From Ascidia mentula (lineage: Eukaryota; Chordata; Ascidiacea; Phlebobranchia; Ascidiidae): a stretch of DNA of 64,000 nucleotides. Position numbers and translations under genes: made by a program. The DNA lies in NCBI GenBank assembly GCA_947561715.1, contig OX387202.1:11917001-11981000 (forward strand). The letters are read 5' to 3'. Positions 12,301-27,300 of this stretch are shown here, in pieces. The notes beneath the pieces are model-generated. The model ran no database searches. It was not told where the DNA came from and saw only the letters and a program-made list of their open reading frames with translations. Within the stretch, counting starts at the first letter, position 1. Every line of letters begins with the position of its first letter.

Positions 12301-15300
12301 TTGCAATTTTACAAAACTATTGATTTTATCTCTTCACTCATGCAATTCTTTCTAACTTTTGGTATAGATTTTAAATGAGGATGTATCAAAATGGATTTAC
12401 CAAAAATTAAAATGTCAATTGAATCTTGCAGACGAAAGGTAAAGAAAAAAGTTTCTTTGTAGCTGAATATTTTATACAACTAAATAAATTATTCTTCACA
12501 GTTCTGAAAGCAAGGAAAAAATTCAAACACAGGCTGATAAGATATTGTCAAAAGTGTATGAAACTTTCAAAAACCACAAAAACTATTGTTTGCTCTCTTT
12601 TTCATTATCGGTTGTCCTCCTATTTAAGACAGAAGTTGTGTCAATAACCAGAAGAATTAAATCTGGTTGGATGGATAATGAAAAGGATATTGCTTTGTCA
12701 CAGGAAAAGAAAAAGGTCTATCCATTTTAACAAGTGTTCAACCAGTTCTGTTAACAAGTTAAATATAACTTTGCTCACCACACCTAAAATTGCATCATAT
12801 GTGTGGGTTGAGGATTAATTTAGTTTTTTGACTAAAACCTTGTCCAGAAACATAGAAAAATTATTTCTCACAGTTTTTGAACAACCTTTTGGAATTGCAA
12901 TGTGAGGATGAAGAAACTGGAAAAAATTGGAAAACTCAAGCTGAGTACCTATTGACAGAATTTTTCACAAAAGTAAATAAATTCTATATCCATGATAATA
13001 CAAAACAAATATTATATGTCCATTCTACATTTATGGTGTAGTTTATGCATATGCAAAATATAGAACCCATAGTAAATTCCGGAGAGTTTGTATTCCATTT
13101 TTTTAAGTGCCTTGGAAATGACATCAATTTTGTCAACAAATTTGATGAAACTCCTGAACCTGAACCAAAACTAAATGAAGTTGTCATTGGATGTTTCTAT
13201 AAAGCACTTGAGAATGTCCTTGCAAAACATAAACAGGTAATAACAAATAAATTTTTTGTATAAGAACAGTTACTAAAAAATTATTTGCTTAGGATCAATC
13301 TTGGAAGGAGTTTTTCCTGAATGTTTTTCTCGGAAAAAATTTAAATTTATTTCAAATTATTGAGAAAAGGTTTTTAAAAATGTGGCAATCTGTGGAAGGA
13401 AATTGTGCAGATATTGCACTTAAATTGCTTTACAACCCTGTTGAACTTTGCTACTGCAAAATCATTGGTAGGTATAGATACTTTTTACATAAAAACATGG
13501 TGAAAAAAACATTCTTTGAAATAGCTAAAGGTATGGTAAAATGGGATTTCCATGGTGGTAAATAAATTGCACACAAATCATTCCGCTATTCATTTCTTTA
13601 AACTATTTTTAAAACATGTACATTCAGACTTTTATAAGAGTATTACTTGCCATGATATTTTCAAACAATTTGTAAAATATTAAATCAAGCATTCAAAGTT
13701 ATCTTTTGCTTGGATAATGAAAATCATCCTGTTAGTAGAAGAGTACCTTGTGGAAAATGATGAATTCTGCCTTAAAGTCTATTGTATTATCAGTTAACAG
13801 CAAAAAGTTGATGCATAAGTCAAGTGTTTTTCAGCAAAATCTCCTTTGCCCCACACATCTCAAAAGCCTTTCAAGGAATTTCAGAAGGGGCTGGCTACTT
13901 TGCTACATCAGTTGAATACTGGAAACTTGCCTTTCAAAAGCTTAAAGAGCATTCTAAACACTGCAGATACATTCTCCATGGCTTTGTCAACTATATTAAT
14001 AGTAAGAGAGTAGAATCATAGTTTGGAAACCACCAAATATAATAGCATTAATCTTAATAGGAAACAATGGATGAAAATACAATTAATTTGAAAGAGCTTT
14101 TAAGCATTCGGGAGAATGAATTGTGCTTTGTTGAGGAATTTCAAAAAATTGTGCAATGTTTTGTTGATGTCTGTCAATCGGCTGTTGAAGGTTGGTGTTT
14201 TATAAAATAAAAGTTACAATGGTACCAAAATGAAAATCCTTACCCATGTTTATTGATAGATATTTTGGAGCAATGCATTATATTAGTGGAATGACAGTTG
14301 GTCACACTTCTTTTTTTTTGTTGCAGGGTTACTTCAGAGCTCATGGCTTACAGAAAGTATTGAAGAAACTACCTGGAGTGATGTCATCGATTGCTACATT
14401 CCTGGAAAAAGGAAAACCAATACTAAACCCAGAATTACTCTATTTGGGTTGACAGCTAAGCAGCAAAATGCTATGTCAGAGATTTATGCAGCAAAGGTAA
14501 AAATATATTTTCTATTGGTATTTTTAATCACCAAACATTAAAGAATAAAGAAATATACTGGCGATTTTGTTTCTTTTTGCTTACAACTGCCAAACCGCTG
14601 GCCCAAGATATTAGTTTTGATGTCATTGAGTTTCAAAAGGAGGAAAACAACAATTTGTATGCCTTATTTGCATGAAATGTATATTATGTATGCACTTTTA
14701 AGCAATGCTGCATTAAGCAAAAAATCATACATTTTTAGGTTGCTGACAACAAGTTTGTTTTGACAAAATGGAATGAGTTTTACAATGATGCTTTACAAAA
14801 TAAGCAAAACCCTACAAATGATGTTCAAGCCAAAGAAAATATGCTTACATTAGATGATGTTGTATCTTGTGTTTGGGCCAGTATGCTAAAATTCTTTTGT
14901 CCCCTAAAAATTGGAATATTGCATGGTAAACAATTGGCATATCTTTGTTTAAATAGTTTAATTTCTTCAATGTGCTGTGCCAGTCTCTGGTCTATACCTA
15001 TTATACTTGCTGGTGCACTGTTTTGATAAGAGAATGACTATTAAAAAACTTTATTCCCACGAGTTTTCATAACCTTGATCTTGCTTCATTAAAATAATTT
15101 ATCATTATGATGCTACAAACAAATGTTATTGTTTTTCCAACTTTTTTTTAGGCGACGTACCATTGACCCAAGTTGATAAATATTTTAAAGATTTGGAAAA
15201 AGTAGAGATAGAAAAATTGTTTGAGTCCATATGTTGTTTTCCTTCAAATCATGCTGAAAATGGAAGTGAAATGCAAATTTTGTGTGACTCTAACAGCTCT

Positions 15301-18300
15301 GCCAACAAACAACTGAGAAAAGATCAACTTTGCAATTATATTGCAATCAAGAAGCAACAGCCAAATGTTTCTGCATTTATAGTTATTAAAGATTGCTTAG
15401 ATTTAAAGGGGGACTTTGGTTACTTGGACATTTTACAGGTGATAGGTTTACTGTGGTTTATTTAACTTGTGTAAATTAAACGCTGCTACTGTCAATTAAA
15501 AATTGAACAAAAAATCAGTAGTTAAAAAAAGATTTTATTTTATATATTTGGGTTGTGTTGAATAAATTTAAATAAACTATTGTTTCAAAGGATGAAGAAA
15601 GTATCTCCAGGCACAAAGTACTAAATACCATTACTGATTCAATAATTAATGTTGGAAAACTATTCCAGGATATTACAGAAAAGCATTGCGACTTAATTAA
15701 AGGATTTATCGAACAAACCGATTTAATTGAGTGGCTTAAAACAATGAAGGGTAATGTAGAAATTGATTTTAATCAAATGTTAACAAAACAAAATGTAATA
15801 AATGAAATGTAATAATTTTTAGTTTTAACAACTAAATAAATTTACAGACCGCAGTGAAGTGAAGGTGATGAGTGACCTTGGCATGATATCTGCCGGGGAA
15901 TCAGTTGTTGACGTGGATCGAATTTCATGCTTTCTAAGTGCTGTCATGGGCTTTGCACCATTTATTTATGACTTAAATCCTGAGAGTGCTGGCCTTGAAG
16001 ACGTTGTCTTTGCTGTTAAAAGGATATACGATCAATCAGAGTCAGCAGAACTGTTGGAGAAATGGGCAAGAAATTTAAGGCTTTTTAATACTTTTAACTT
16101 GATTTTATTGCATCTATTAATTAATGTTTCAAAATGATTTTAATGCTTTAAACACATTTTTAGAAAGCAACAGCCTCCAGTCTGAAATGGCTGAAGGGGA
16201 TTAAAGATTCCCATGGATCAGTAGAAGAGTCGTCACTCCTAAAAGTTCAAAACATCAACACTAAGGGAGTGTATTCTGTTGGAGGTGGTGGATTAGTTCC
16301 AAATGTTGAAGAGTGTGTCAAACTAAGCTGGACAAGTACAAATGATGGCACAGGCAAGAAATAAAATATTGACAATACAATCACAAAATGAGTATATCTG
16401 GAATCAAGAGTAAAAATGGCTGAAAATTATAACAATAGGGTCAACTTTTTGCAACTGCCTTTTTTCAACGTTTAAATATTTTTAATATATTACCAATTGG
16501 TGATTATTTGGTGCTTCTTTGTTTTATAAACTGATAATTTTATTCTCGAAAGAAACAAAAAACAATTTTTGGGAGTTTATTTTTCTTGACAGAAGAGAAA
16601 GACATGACTTTGTCAAATCTTCAAGACCTTCAATCACGGTTGATGCTAATTGAAGACAAAAATCTGAAAGGAGTTGACATGTTTATTCAAACCTTGGCAT
16701 TGGTAGAAAACCTGGCACAAGCCTATGTTAATCTTAAGGTGGCTGGATGCCTGCTATTTGATAAGTGGATGGCTAAAATTCAGTAAGTAAAGCAGTAAGC
16801 AGAAACACTAATTGCTGTATTTCAAAACTTTTTGTTTGGAATTGAGTATCTCTTGTTTTAAGGGTCAATGAAGACAATGAAAACACTGTTTGTACAAAGA
16901 TAATCTTTGATGATGAAAGTCAAGCTCTTTGCTTCCAAAAAAACAAACTCGATGAATTGCAAAAATTAGTCAGTATCATGACACAGACCCTTAACAGGTG
17001 TGCTGTTAATACAAGTAATTACTTAAGCCTATCAATCTGAAAGTAAACTGGTGTTTAATTTGCAGTTGGAAAAGAATTGTTTTTGAAAAACGTTCATCGT
17101 ACTACCATTTAAATCATTACAATATGCAACAAATCAATTACATGTGTAAAGAACTGGCCCTTGCATCTAAGTTTGGATGCTTGCCAGATCAACTTTACAC
17201 ACTGCTGTCTGTTATCAAACATGACATTACACAAGATGAATTGTTGGAATGTTTAGCTAACACAACCATATTGGATGATGAAAGCACTGATGAGAGCTCA
17301 AGGGAGGAAGGAAATGGTGAATGCCAAAAGCCAACAAATGCAAAACAATTTGCTGATAAAATTGATTTTGGTTTTAGTACCAATGAGTGAAGATGAAAAA
17401 AAAAGAGAAATTGTGGCAAAGTTACTTGAGGATGGTGTGGAATTAAAAGTTGCAAAGGCAACAGTACGAGATGCTGTATCATTTGATTACGTTGACCTAT
17501 ATTTGGAATCCCTGAACAACATGCATGAAGATGACGAAGTTGCCAGACTTGCTGAAGAGTTTGATGATGTTATTGGTAAATTACAAAGTAGTAAAACTAT
17601 CCATAATATTGACGAGCTGCAGACAGGGTGTGTATATATCCATAATATTATCCTCAATCTGTAGTAATTTTATGCGGTTTTGGACCTTTCACAACCTATT
17701 TTTGTCATGTCCAGTCCAGAATACAATCTATTTTGCTTGAATGAAAAATTTGGGTTACTTCACGAACTAATATTTCCTTTTAATTTAAGGTTTTGACCAA
17801 ATGGAAATAAACCATACAACTTTTGATTCTGTGGTAAAAAACAAGTCAAATCACACACTTTCGGATGTTATCAACAATCTCCTCGATGCCAGAGTAACTA
17901 AAAATCTCAGTGATTGTTTTGACAGCTTATGCAATCATTACATCCAAGAAGAAAGCTTGGTATATAAAATAGAATAACAGTACATATATATATATTATTG
18001 GCTCCACATTGCTTAGTACATATATAGTTGGGTGTGGGTAAACAAATAAATACAGGTATAATAAAGAAATAGTGACATTTTCAATTTTAACACTAATTAT
18101 ATTACAGAAAACTTCTTTGATGGACACCATTAGTCTAGATCATTTGGGGCAGTTTCTGACAAACATAAGTTTGCTTGTTGATCAATCCGCAATTCCGAAT
18201 AGATCTGTACCTGGTTTATTGCATAAAAATGTTAACTTGGTCATTTGTAATGAAGAGGATACCTTTACCAACATTATATCACTTTACATGGAATCACCTC

Positions 18301-21300
18301 AGGAACCATTGCCTTCTAATACAGAAGTTTTTCTTTGCACTGATAAAACAGATGAAGTTGAACTGGAACCATTTCTAAGGCGGGCAGTTGACAAGGATCC
18401 GAAAAAGGGTGCCTAGCGTGTTGTGTTTTTAGCAGTTAAATTTTCTTCTATAATCATGTGTTTTGGATGGCATTGTATGTTTAGGAAAATTAAAACAACA
18501 GAAAAATATTTATTAAAATTATTACACCTATTTGCATATCCTCTGAAGTTGGGTTTAAATAAAGTGTTCATGTTTGATGATATTTTGTATCAGACTTTAG
18601 TTAATAATGCAGTAGTGAATACAAAGGTTACAACCTCTTTATATTTATATGCAGGGAATAGAATTTACTGTCTTGCCCACACTGAGAAACTAGCCTTTGA
18701 AGTTGCTAACTCACTGCACAATAACTTAAGGAAGTTACAGAATGATAACTTCACTGTTGTATTACTGTGCTCTTCACCACAACACTTCATAGCATCACTT
18801 TTTTATGAGGTATTTTGCTATATTATTTGGCATACTTTTAGCATTAACATTTGGATTGATTGACAAATATTAGTAATACTTTAAACAAATGTGATGCTAT
18901 ATTTCATTTCAGAATAAGATTAATTATATCATAAAGCATTCTGATGACAACATAAGAGAGTTTTTTGAAAAAAAGATGACTATTCATGACCATCACAAAC
19001 CAGGCAATCCCTCAACCCTACTTGTAACTTCACACAAAGCTGGATTAGGTTTTTTAATTGTGAAATTAATGAGATTTATAGTGCTCAAGTAGATTTTTTT
19101 TTAGGGAAGTCTTTGTATATTTCACGACTCAGAGAAAAACTGCATGATGACTATTTCACTACAACAATAAGATTCCTGGAAAAGGACTGCAATTCTGATT
19201 ATGTGATGAACCATTTACTAAACTCGGGAGCAAAAAACACAGATCCTCAATTTGTGCACTTGGATGTCACACCTGCAGTAAGTCCATGGCTTTTTAGCTG
19301 CCTTTTTTTCAACAAGTATCTTTATTGCTGTAATTCTAAGCATAAATTTCACTGTATAAGCAAAAATTGTAAAAATGTTGTGCCATAGGTAAAGAATGGA
19401 ATTAACAACCTTCTTTTTCATTTGCTTATTCTTGGATCTTGTAAAGACAGCCATGGCTTTGTGTGGCAAAAACATACCTCACATATCTACTGTGTTGAAT
19501 ACACATATCTGGAAAAGGTTTGACTTTTTTATGTTTGTTCCATAAAATGAAAAGCTTTGTGACTCTGTGGTGCCCAAATTGTTAGTTAGTTTCAAACAAA
19601 AATCTTAAACATGGCTTTGTCATTGTGGCGATATCTCTTTATACAAAAAACTTATGTAGGACATTCTGGACAAAGTGTTGCTCCATCTTCCCACAATAAG
19701 ATGCCTCTCACCACTACAACTGGTAGAAAATACAAATTCAAATGACCTTCTGTCAGTGGGAATGGACCAAAAAGAATTTTTAAGTGAAACATTTCAGCGC
19801 CCTTACCAGTATTTGCTGCAGCACAAGCTCCAGCATAATCTTGATGACTTTACCTACAAAACACCAAAGGACAACCCAATGGAATGTTTACACACACTTT
19901 ATAATTTCTGTGGTGTCAAGGATCCATCATGGTCCTTACTAAAGCATTTTGCCAGCTTTTTAAATTGCCAACTAAGCGATTGTGAGAAGTCTGTATTTTG
20001 TGACACAAATTTAACTGGTTCGGATTCCGGTCTTTCTGGCTTTAAAAGCTTTGTTGTAAAATTCATGATTAGAATGTCACAGGACTTTGCTACACCTTCT
20101 TTGGATTCCTCTCCAGAACACAAAGAAGGTGTGTTTGGACAGCATCAGCTAAGAAGAAGCTGGGAGGAAGGAAAACATCCCTATCTCTTCTTTAATGAAG
20201 ATCGGATGTCAATGACTTTTGTCAACTTTATGATTAATCACAAAGGCGATTTAATATCTACAAAAACAAATGAAATACTTGAAAAAAATATCATGCAGAG
20301 AAAACTTCTGAATGGATTGCGATTACAAAGAGTTAACTTCAGACAGAATTTCAATAGTTTGTCAAGAAGTAATAAACTGAAGACACTCTACCAAGTTTTT
20401 GGAATTGAAGGAGACATACAAGATCCTGATCCCACATATGAACTAACAACTGAAAATGTACTAAAAATGCTTGCAATTCATATGAGGTTTAGGTGTGACA
20501 TTCCAGTCATAATCATGGGTGAAACTGGCTGTGGAAAAACAAGAATGGTGGAGTTTATGAGCAAGATAAAAGCAAACAATGCAACTTCAGTTAAAAATAT
20601 TGTTACTGTTACAGTACATGGTGGAATCACAGTCAAAGATATTCAAGAAAAAATTTTAGAAGCCTTGGACCTTGCAAATCAAAACAAGGGAAAGACAGAG
20701 ACCACATTGTTCTTGGATGAGGCCAACACCACAGAAGCAATTTATGCTATTAAAGAATTTGTATGTGATGGAAGTGTTTGTGGAAAGTCAAAACACAGGT
20801 CTTGCTTGAACATTGTTGCTGCTTGCAATCCTTATAGAAAGCACAACAAAGAGGCTATTACAAAAATGGAAAATGCTGGTCTGGGATTCAAGGTAAAAAC
20901 CGATGACACCTCTGATAAACTAGGGGAAATTCCAATGCGCTGGCTTGTATATAGAGTTGTTGCACTTCCACCAAGCATGCATCCCCTTGTGTGGGACTTT
21001 GGCCAACTTGATGAAATGGCAGAAAGAGTTTACATTGAACAAATGGCACATCATGAAACAGTGCGAGAGACTGTTGGATTACAGTCTGAGCGTGACCTCT
21101 TGGTTCACATGTTGTGTACATCCCAAGCATTTATGAGGCAAAATCGACAAGACTGCCTTTTTGTGAGTCTGAGGGATGTTGAACGGTGCCTGAAGTGCTT
21201 TAAATGGTTCTGTAACAACAAAGATTGGCTTTTGGAAGAAATTAAAATCAAACAAACTGATAAAAGCAGTCAGTCAGAAATTTCAGATACTGTTCAATGT

Positions 21301-24300
21301 TTAATACATTCATTTGGAATGTGCTATCATGCAACTTTGACTGACAGATTGGAATATCGAAAAAAGATGTCAGAATGCTTAGCAGATGTTAGAATTAAAA
21401 TGTCTGAATCACAAATTCTTCAAGAGATTGTGGCATGTCAAAACGTATTTCTCAATGAAATACAACTCAAAGACAATATTGCATCAAATGAAGCATTAAG
21501 AGAGAATGTATTTATGATTGTTATGTGTTGTGAATTAAGAATTCCTTTGTTTCTGATAGGAAAACCCGGAAGTTCAAAATCGCTGGCGAAAAGTATAGTT
21601 GCTGATGTCATGCAAGGTTCAAATTCCAACAGTAATGTGTTTCAGAAACTAAAACAAATTCATGTTCTATCATTTCAGTGCAGTCCAATAACAGAGGTCA
21701 GTGGTATTCAGAGCATATTTAAGCAATGTGAAAGTCTTCAGGAGAAACAAGACACCACAAAGTTTGTTGCCGTTGTTGTTTTGGATGAAATTGGTTTGGC
21801 TGAAGATTCACCAAAAATGCCATTAAAAGTTCTACATCCATTATTGGAAGGTGGTGTGAGAGACAGTCAATCATCTTTACAACTTCATGATCGTAACAAA
21901 AACATTTCAAAGCATGTTGGCTTTGTTGGTATTTCCAACTGGGCACTGGATCCAGCTAAGTTAAATAGAGGTCTGTTTGTTCATCGATTAACACCATCAG
22001 AAAGTGAATTAAACCTGACAGCACAAGGCATATTTCCACCTAGTTCGATCAATTATCAGGAAGTTTCCAGCATTGTTCAGGCTGCTACGAAGTCATATTT
22101 GGAAATTAGTGAAAAATGGGATAAGACAACCAGTAAACTAAGCTCTGAAGAAGAAATCTTTAATCGGGAGTTTTTTGGTTTGAGAGACTATTATGGCTTG
22201 CTGAAGATGATTTATGCTGTTTATTGTGATGGTGAAGTCACACCACAGTTTTATGATGTTCTTTATGCAGTGAAGCGCAATTTTGATGGGTCAAAATTAA
22301 TTGATTGCATGCAAATTTTTGTCGACAATTTCAAAACTCTTCGTCCTTGTGAAAATGTTCCAGGTGTGACTTTAAAACAAATTGTGTCCGATAATCTGCA
22401 GTCAAAATTAAACAATGACACCCACTTTGAAAGTCGCTATCTCCTTCTTATGACAGATATCCCTGAAGCTGTGATACTCCTTGGAACCATTATTGACCGA
22501 GATGTTAAATTTGTTTTTGGTTCAAGCTTTTCTCAGGACAATACCTACACTGAAAAGTGTCGTAACATTAACCGCATCAAAATGTGCATGGAAGCTGGAA
22601 GTACAGTTCTCTTGCTAAACCTGAAGGATTTGTATGAATCACTGTATGATGCACTGAACCAACATTATGTTACATTTAAAGGACAGAGATATGTTGACCT
22701 CGGTCTTGGTGGTCACAGGGTGAAGTGCAGAGTTCACAAAAACTTTCGGTTAATAGTAATGGAAGACACTGAAATTGTATACAGGGATTTTCCAATACCA
22801 CTTATCAATAGACTTGAGAAACACTTTTTGACAACAAAATGCCTTCTTTCAACTGAACAAATAACTGATACAAGGCGCCTTGAAACATGGATGGAAGATT
22901 TTTCAACTATTTCTCAACCTCTATATTTGCAAAATTCAGTATATTTTACCAAAAAAGATGTTTTTGTTGGATACACAAATGAAACTGTTGGCTCTGCTAT
23001 CATAACCACCCAAAATAGGAAGAATCCTTATGAAGAAGCCAAGCATCTACTTCTCAGAACAGTAACATGTGATGGTGTATTGCGACTGGCTAAGTCAGGA
23101 CTGAAGCGGGAAGCACCGAACTTGGCGAAAACTTACTTTGAACAACAACAGCACGATAACTTACTTGATTTACTGAAAAGTTTTGTTACACTGAAAACAA
23201 ATGAAGGTATTCTGCAACTTGACATCACATCTTTCTCAAAGATTCTCTCAGAAAATGATCGCATGATCTTGAAACTGTCATTGGAACCACTTGTGGAATC
23301 GATCACCCTGGTTACGTTGCAGCAGTTCAAAACACAAGAAGAATTTTCTGCAAGAGTAGTCAAATTTCTGCATGATGGTCTCTCCGCAAAAGAAAATGTA
23401 GAAGAGATGTATTCAGTAGTTTTACTTATTCAATGTCCGGAAGTTCAGACGACCAATAGTCTTATTGCCTGTGCCAAATATACTGTACAAAATATTCTGT
23501 TGGAAAAGCAATCTGTCGTCAGTGTTGATTATGTCCAATTTATAGTGGCATTTCTTTACACATTGGAACGACGGGGCCCGGAAAACTCAAATAAGAAGAT
23601 GAAAACTTTCATCAGTTCAGATACCTGCAGCTTGTATGTGGATGAACTTTGTGTCACTGCAGATCATCTTGGATCCATAAACATAATTAATAAGTACACT
23701 TTAGGTGAATTATTAAACCATTCAGTACATGAAAAACCCTACATAGTACAAACTGATGTTCGCAGAAATACCACAAACTTTGCAGAACCCGAATTTGCAC
23801 TAGATTTTAAAAAATTGCTTCTTGCCTCACTCCCACTTGCACTTACTAAACTTCAAGCAGTTTTTAAGACAGCACAATCAGATAGGTTTTTGTTGTCTGC
23901 ATTTTTTAGTGATGATGACCCTGTATGTAAGGCATTTGTTCAAGAACTCATTAAATGTGTTGTGAAAATGGCACAATGCAGAGATTCTAAGATGGTGTTG
24001 CAATCTTCTTGGGTAACAAATGTGGCATTTAATTCAGAAGCTCTGCAGGAAGGAGGAAGCTTAAAAAAAACTCTATGGTTGCATTTAAGGAACATTATGT
24101 CCAGTTTGTTGGCCAGCTTTATCAGTGAAGTTAACACCGATCAAAACCTTCTCATTCTGTGTTCATCCAATCAGAATTCATTAGCAACTCACTTAAAGCA
24201 AGTTTGGTTCGACCTGTTTCATGTAAACACAATTTTTTGTGCAACTTGGGATAACCTGGAAAAAGTACATAGATATTTTGTAAGAGGCATAGCTAACTTT

Positions 24301-27300
24301 GCTTGTCAGTTTCCATACAGTCGCAAGGTCTTATCAGTTTTTCAGAAACAATGGGAACTGGTTCAAAATCAGGAAAATTCTGTACAGCTTTTTCATAGCA
24401 AAATAAAAAATATGAGACTAAATCATATTTTAACAAATGCCTTGGAATCACACACTGAGGAAGTATTGAATTGTTTTGTTCATGACATGGTGCATTTACA
24501 TTACAAGTGTGGATCACACAAAAAGCTTGAATTTCAGATGATTCAAAACACTCTAATGGAAATATGGAAGCAAAAACAATATGACCTTGATGTGTCTGTA
24601 ACAAGTTCAAGCAACTTAGTTTCTTTTATGTTTGTTCTCATGAAAATGTTTTCTCTTGAACTAAAACAAGTGGCTTTTATCTTGGAACTTATACCACAAA
24701 TATTAAGTGATGATATTTACAACGAGTTTCTGAAAAGACAAGCTGATACAACAACAATTGTAATACATTTTGGGTTGCTTGAGTTTGCTCTGAAACACAT
24801 TATAGAAATATCTGAAACATTAACCGATGTTTTGCAGTACCAGAAATGGGCAAAGTTAATTGGACAACTTAGACCAACGGCTGAAGCAATTTTGTTGAAC
24901 ACAGAATCTGAATCACTACACAAAACTTGGAAAGCTCTACAATTCGGTGCACTCTTTTCAGAGCACCTTATACCACAAGGGTTAACAGAAGCTACACAGA
25001 AAGGCTACATTAAGGTATTCATGCAACCATCAAAGCTGTTGTGGAAGGGAGCATTGAAAGTTGACTTAAACACTGATACCTACTTAAGATTAATTGTAAA
25101 AACTTTAAATGGTTGTGTCAAAAAGGTTCGACTGATGTACTTGGTTGACTTCCAAGACAGTATGTGCAAATTTTGCAACAAAACTGTCAGTGATCCAGTT
25201 GTTCTTCCTTGCAAACATTTTATGTGCTGCAAATGCACTCGCCTTATCACGATAGACCGACAATGTCCAATATGTAGAAAAGTGGTTCATGAAAACTTTG
25301 AGTTTAAACCCACTACCCTCACTGCAAACCAAGCCAAAGACATGGAAGTTCTGACTGGAAATTGTACAAGCTTTTTTATGGAGTATCTGTCTGTACTTTG
25401 CTTTCCCGCTTCTTCAACAAGTTGTAGAGAAAATGAAATCACACAACTGCTATTCAGTCTTGTATTTCAGAACAAGGATCAAAAAGATAAGTCTTCATTA
25501 CAGTCATCATTTTTGTATTCTGCAGACACAGTCAGATCCTACATCTTGCAGCTTCTTCTTCGCCACAATGAGGCCATAAAACATGAACTTGAAAATCATT
25601 TTACCACAAATCCCAATGATTCAGCAAATTTTATGGATTTGATGATAGTCTACGTTCACTGCAAAGAAGACATGTTGCATAAAAATATTTCAAGTCAACT
25701 AATGCCACAACTGCTTCAGGAACAGATTGCTCAGTTGCAGGAAGGTCTGGTTGTCAGTCAGTTGCAACAGTTGGATTTAGTGGCAAACTTGCAGTGTATT
25801 ATCAACAACCTTGTTGAATTAGTTTACCAAGAAATAAACAACAATGAGACTAAAGAGTTTGTGTCTGATATAATCGATGCCCTGTTAAATATGGATGAGG
25901 AAATTATAAAAGTGTACTTCATAAAATGTTTCTGCAGGCGGTATGGAATTAGCTTTTTTTCAAATTTGTTTGCACATGATCAGTTGAAAAATTTCATTCC
26001 TGGATACCTATACAATTGTTTTAAGTATCAGCCAACTGATATGTTGTTAGTGGCTGGTGAAGTTGTGGTGTCAACTAAGAAACATCTTGACCAAATAGAT
26101 GAACACAAAACCATTCAAGTATTTAAACAAATTTGTAACCAAAATGTCTCCCAATTGCAAGTTGTGTTGGGAAGTTTGTCTTGGGCAGTTTTAAATGTGA
26201 ACACAAGCAAACAAAATTTTGAAGTCACAGAGTCTTTACTGGACCACCTCTACCATCATTCTTCAATCAAAAAATTGATTTACTCTCTTTCAAAAAAGAT
26301 GTTGAGTCTAATACCAAATGTGTTTAGTTTGCAAGACTTTACTCACCAAATAGTTGCCAATTTGTTCATAAATGCTGCAATTGTGACAGGATTTTCAAGT
26401 GGTTTGCTAGTTGGTGAAGTATACAATTTAGTTAAAGACCACTTGCATATTGCTGAAAAATTTCTTCCAACAATGCCCCAATCATCTTATTTTGATGTAA
26501 AAGATTTTGTTGAAAAGTGGATAGATCCAGCCCATAAAGTACCCCCTAAAAAGTATTTTTGCCCAAATGGACACCTTTATGTAGTGGGTAATTGTGGCAA
26601 TGTTATTCCTACAAATGCCGTCTGTCCTGACTGCAAAGCACCCATTGGGGGAAAGGATTATGGCAAATTACAGCCTGGAAATACAGCTGGTGATATTTCA
26701 GAAGCAAGCCAAGCTGGTTATAAATTGCCTTCTCCCGAACAAAGAGGCTTGGAAGCTACTCCAGAAAGGAAATGCAACAAACTAACTGTTTGTGTTATTC
26801 GTTTTCTTCTGCATTCTCAATTACTCCTCAATACATCAGAATTAGGCATTCAAAGGTTGGTAGCTTTTGACATCTTGTGTTCTTCCATATTCTGGTATGG
26901 CCATAAATTTGTTTGTTTGCAGCTTACTTAAGGTAAACGGAGAGGAAGAAGCTAGGACTCTACTTCTTTCACATCTTAATAAGGATTTTGAACAGTTTCA
27001 TAACTCAATTGGAAGAAGTCTGGAAGACTCTGCACTTCTTTTGCACTATATTTTTAAACAGATTGCTGATTGCAAGGTACACAAATCTCTACATGCAGAT
27101 TGTGAGACATCTACTTTTATTATGCAATGACAAACTTTTTTTCTATTTAGACAAATGAACATAGTGTAGATGCCAACTTTGACTCAATTAAAGGAAGGCA
27201 AGTGTGGGAAACTGAGTTTCATAGCTGTTATTTGCAGCCAGTTTTTGCACATGTTGAACAAAATATTCATGATTCGTGGAATGTTATCTTCAATGCAAGG

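Noticed and set aside
18423-18863. 146-residue plus-strand frame in the RNF213 region
   Set aside because: Only 18655-18809 is exon; the rest is intron read-through.
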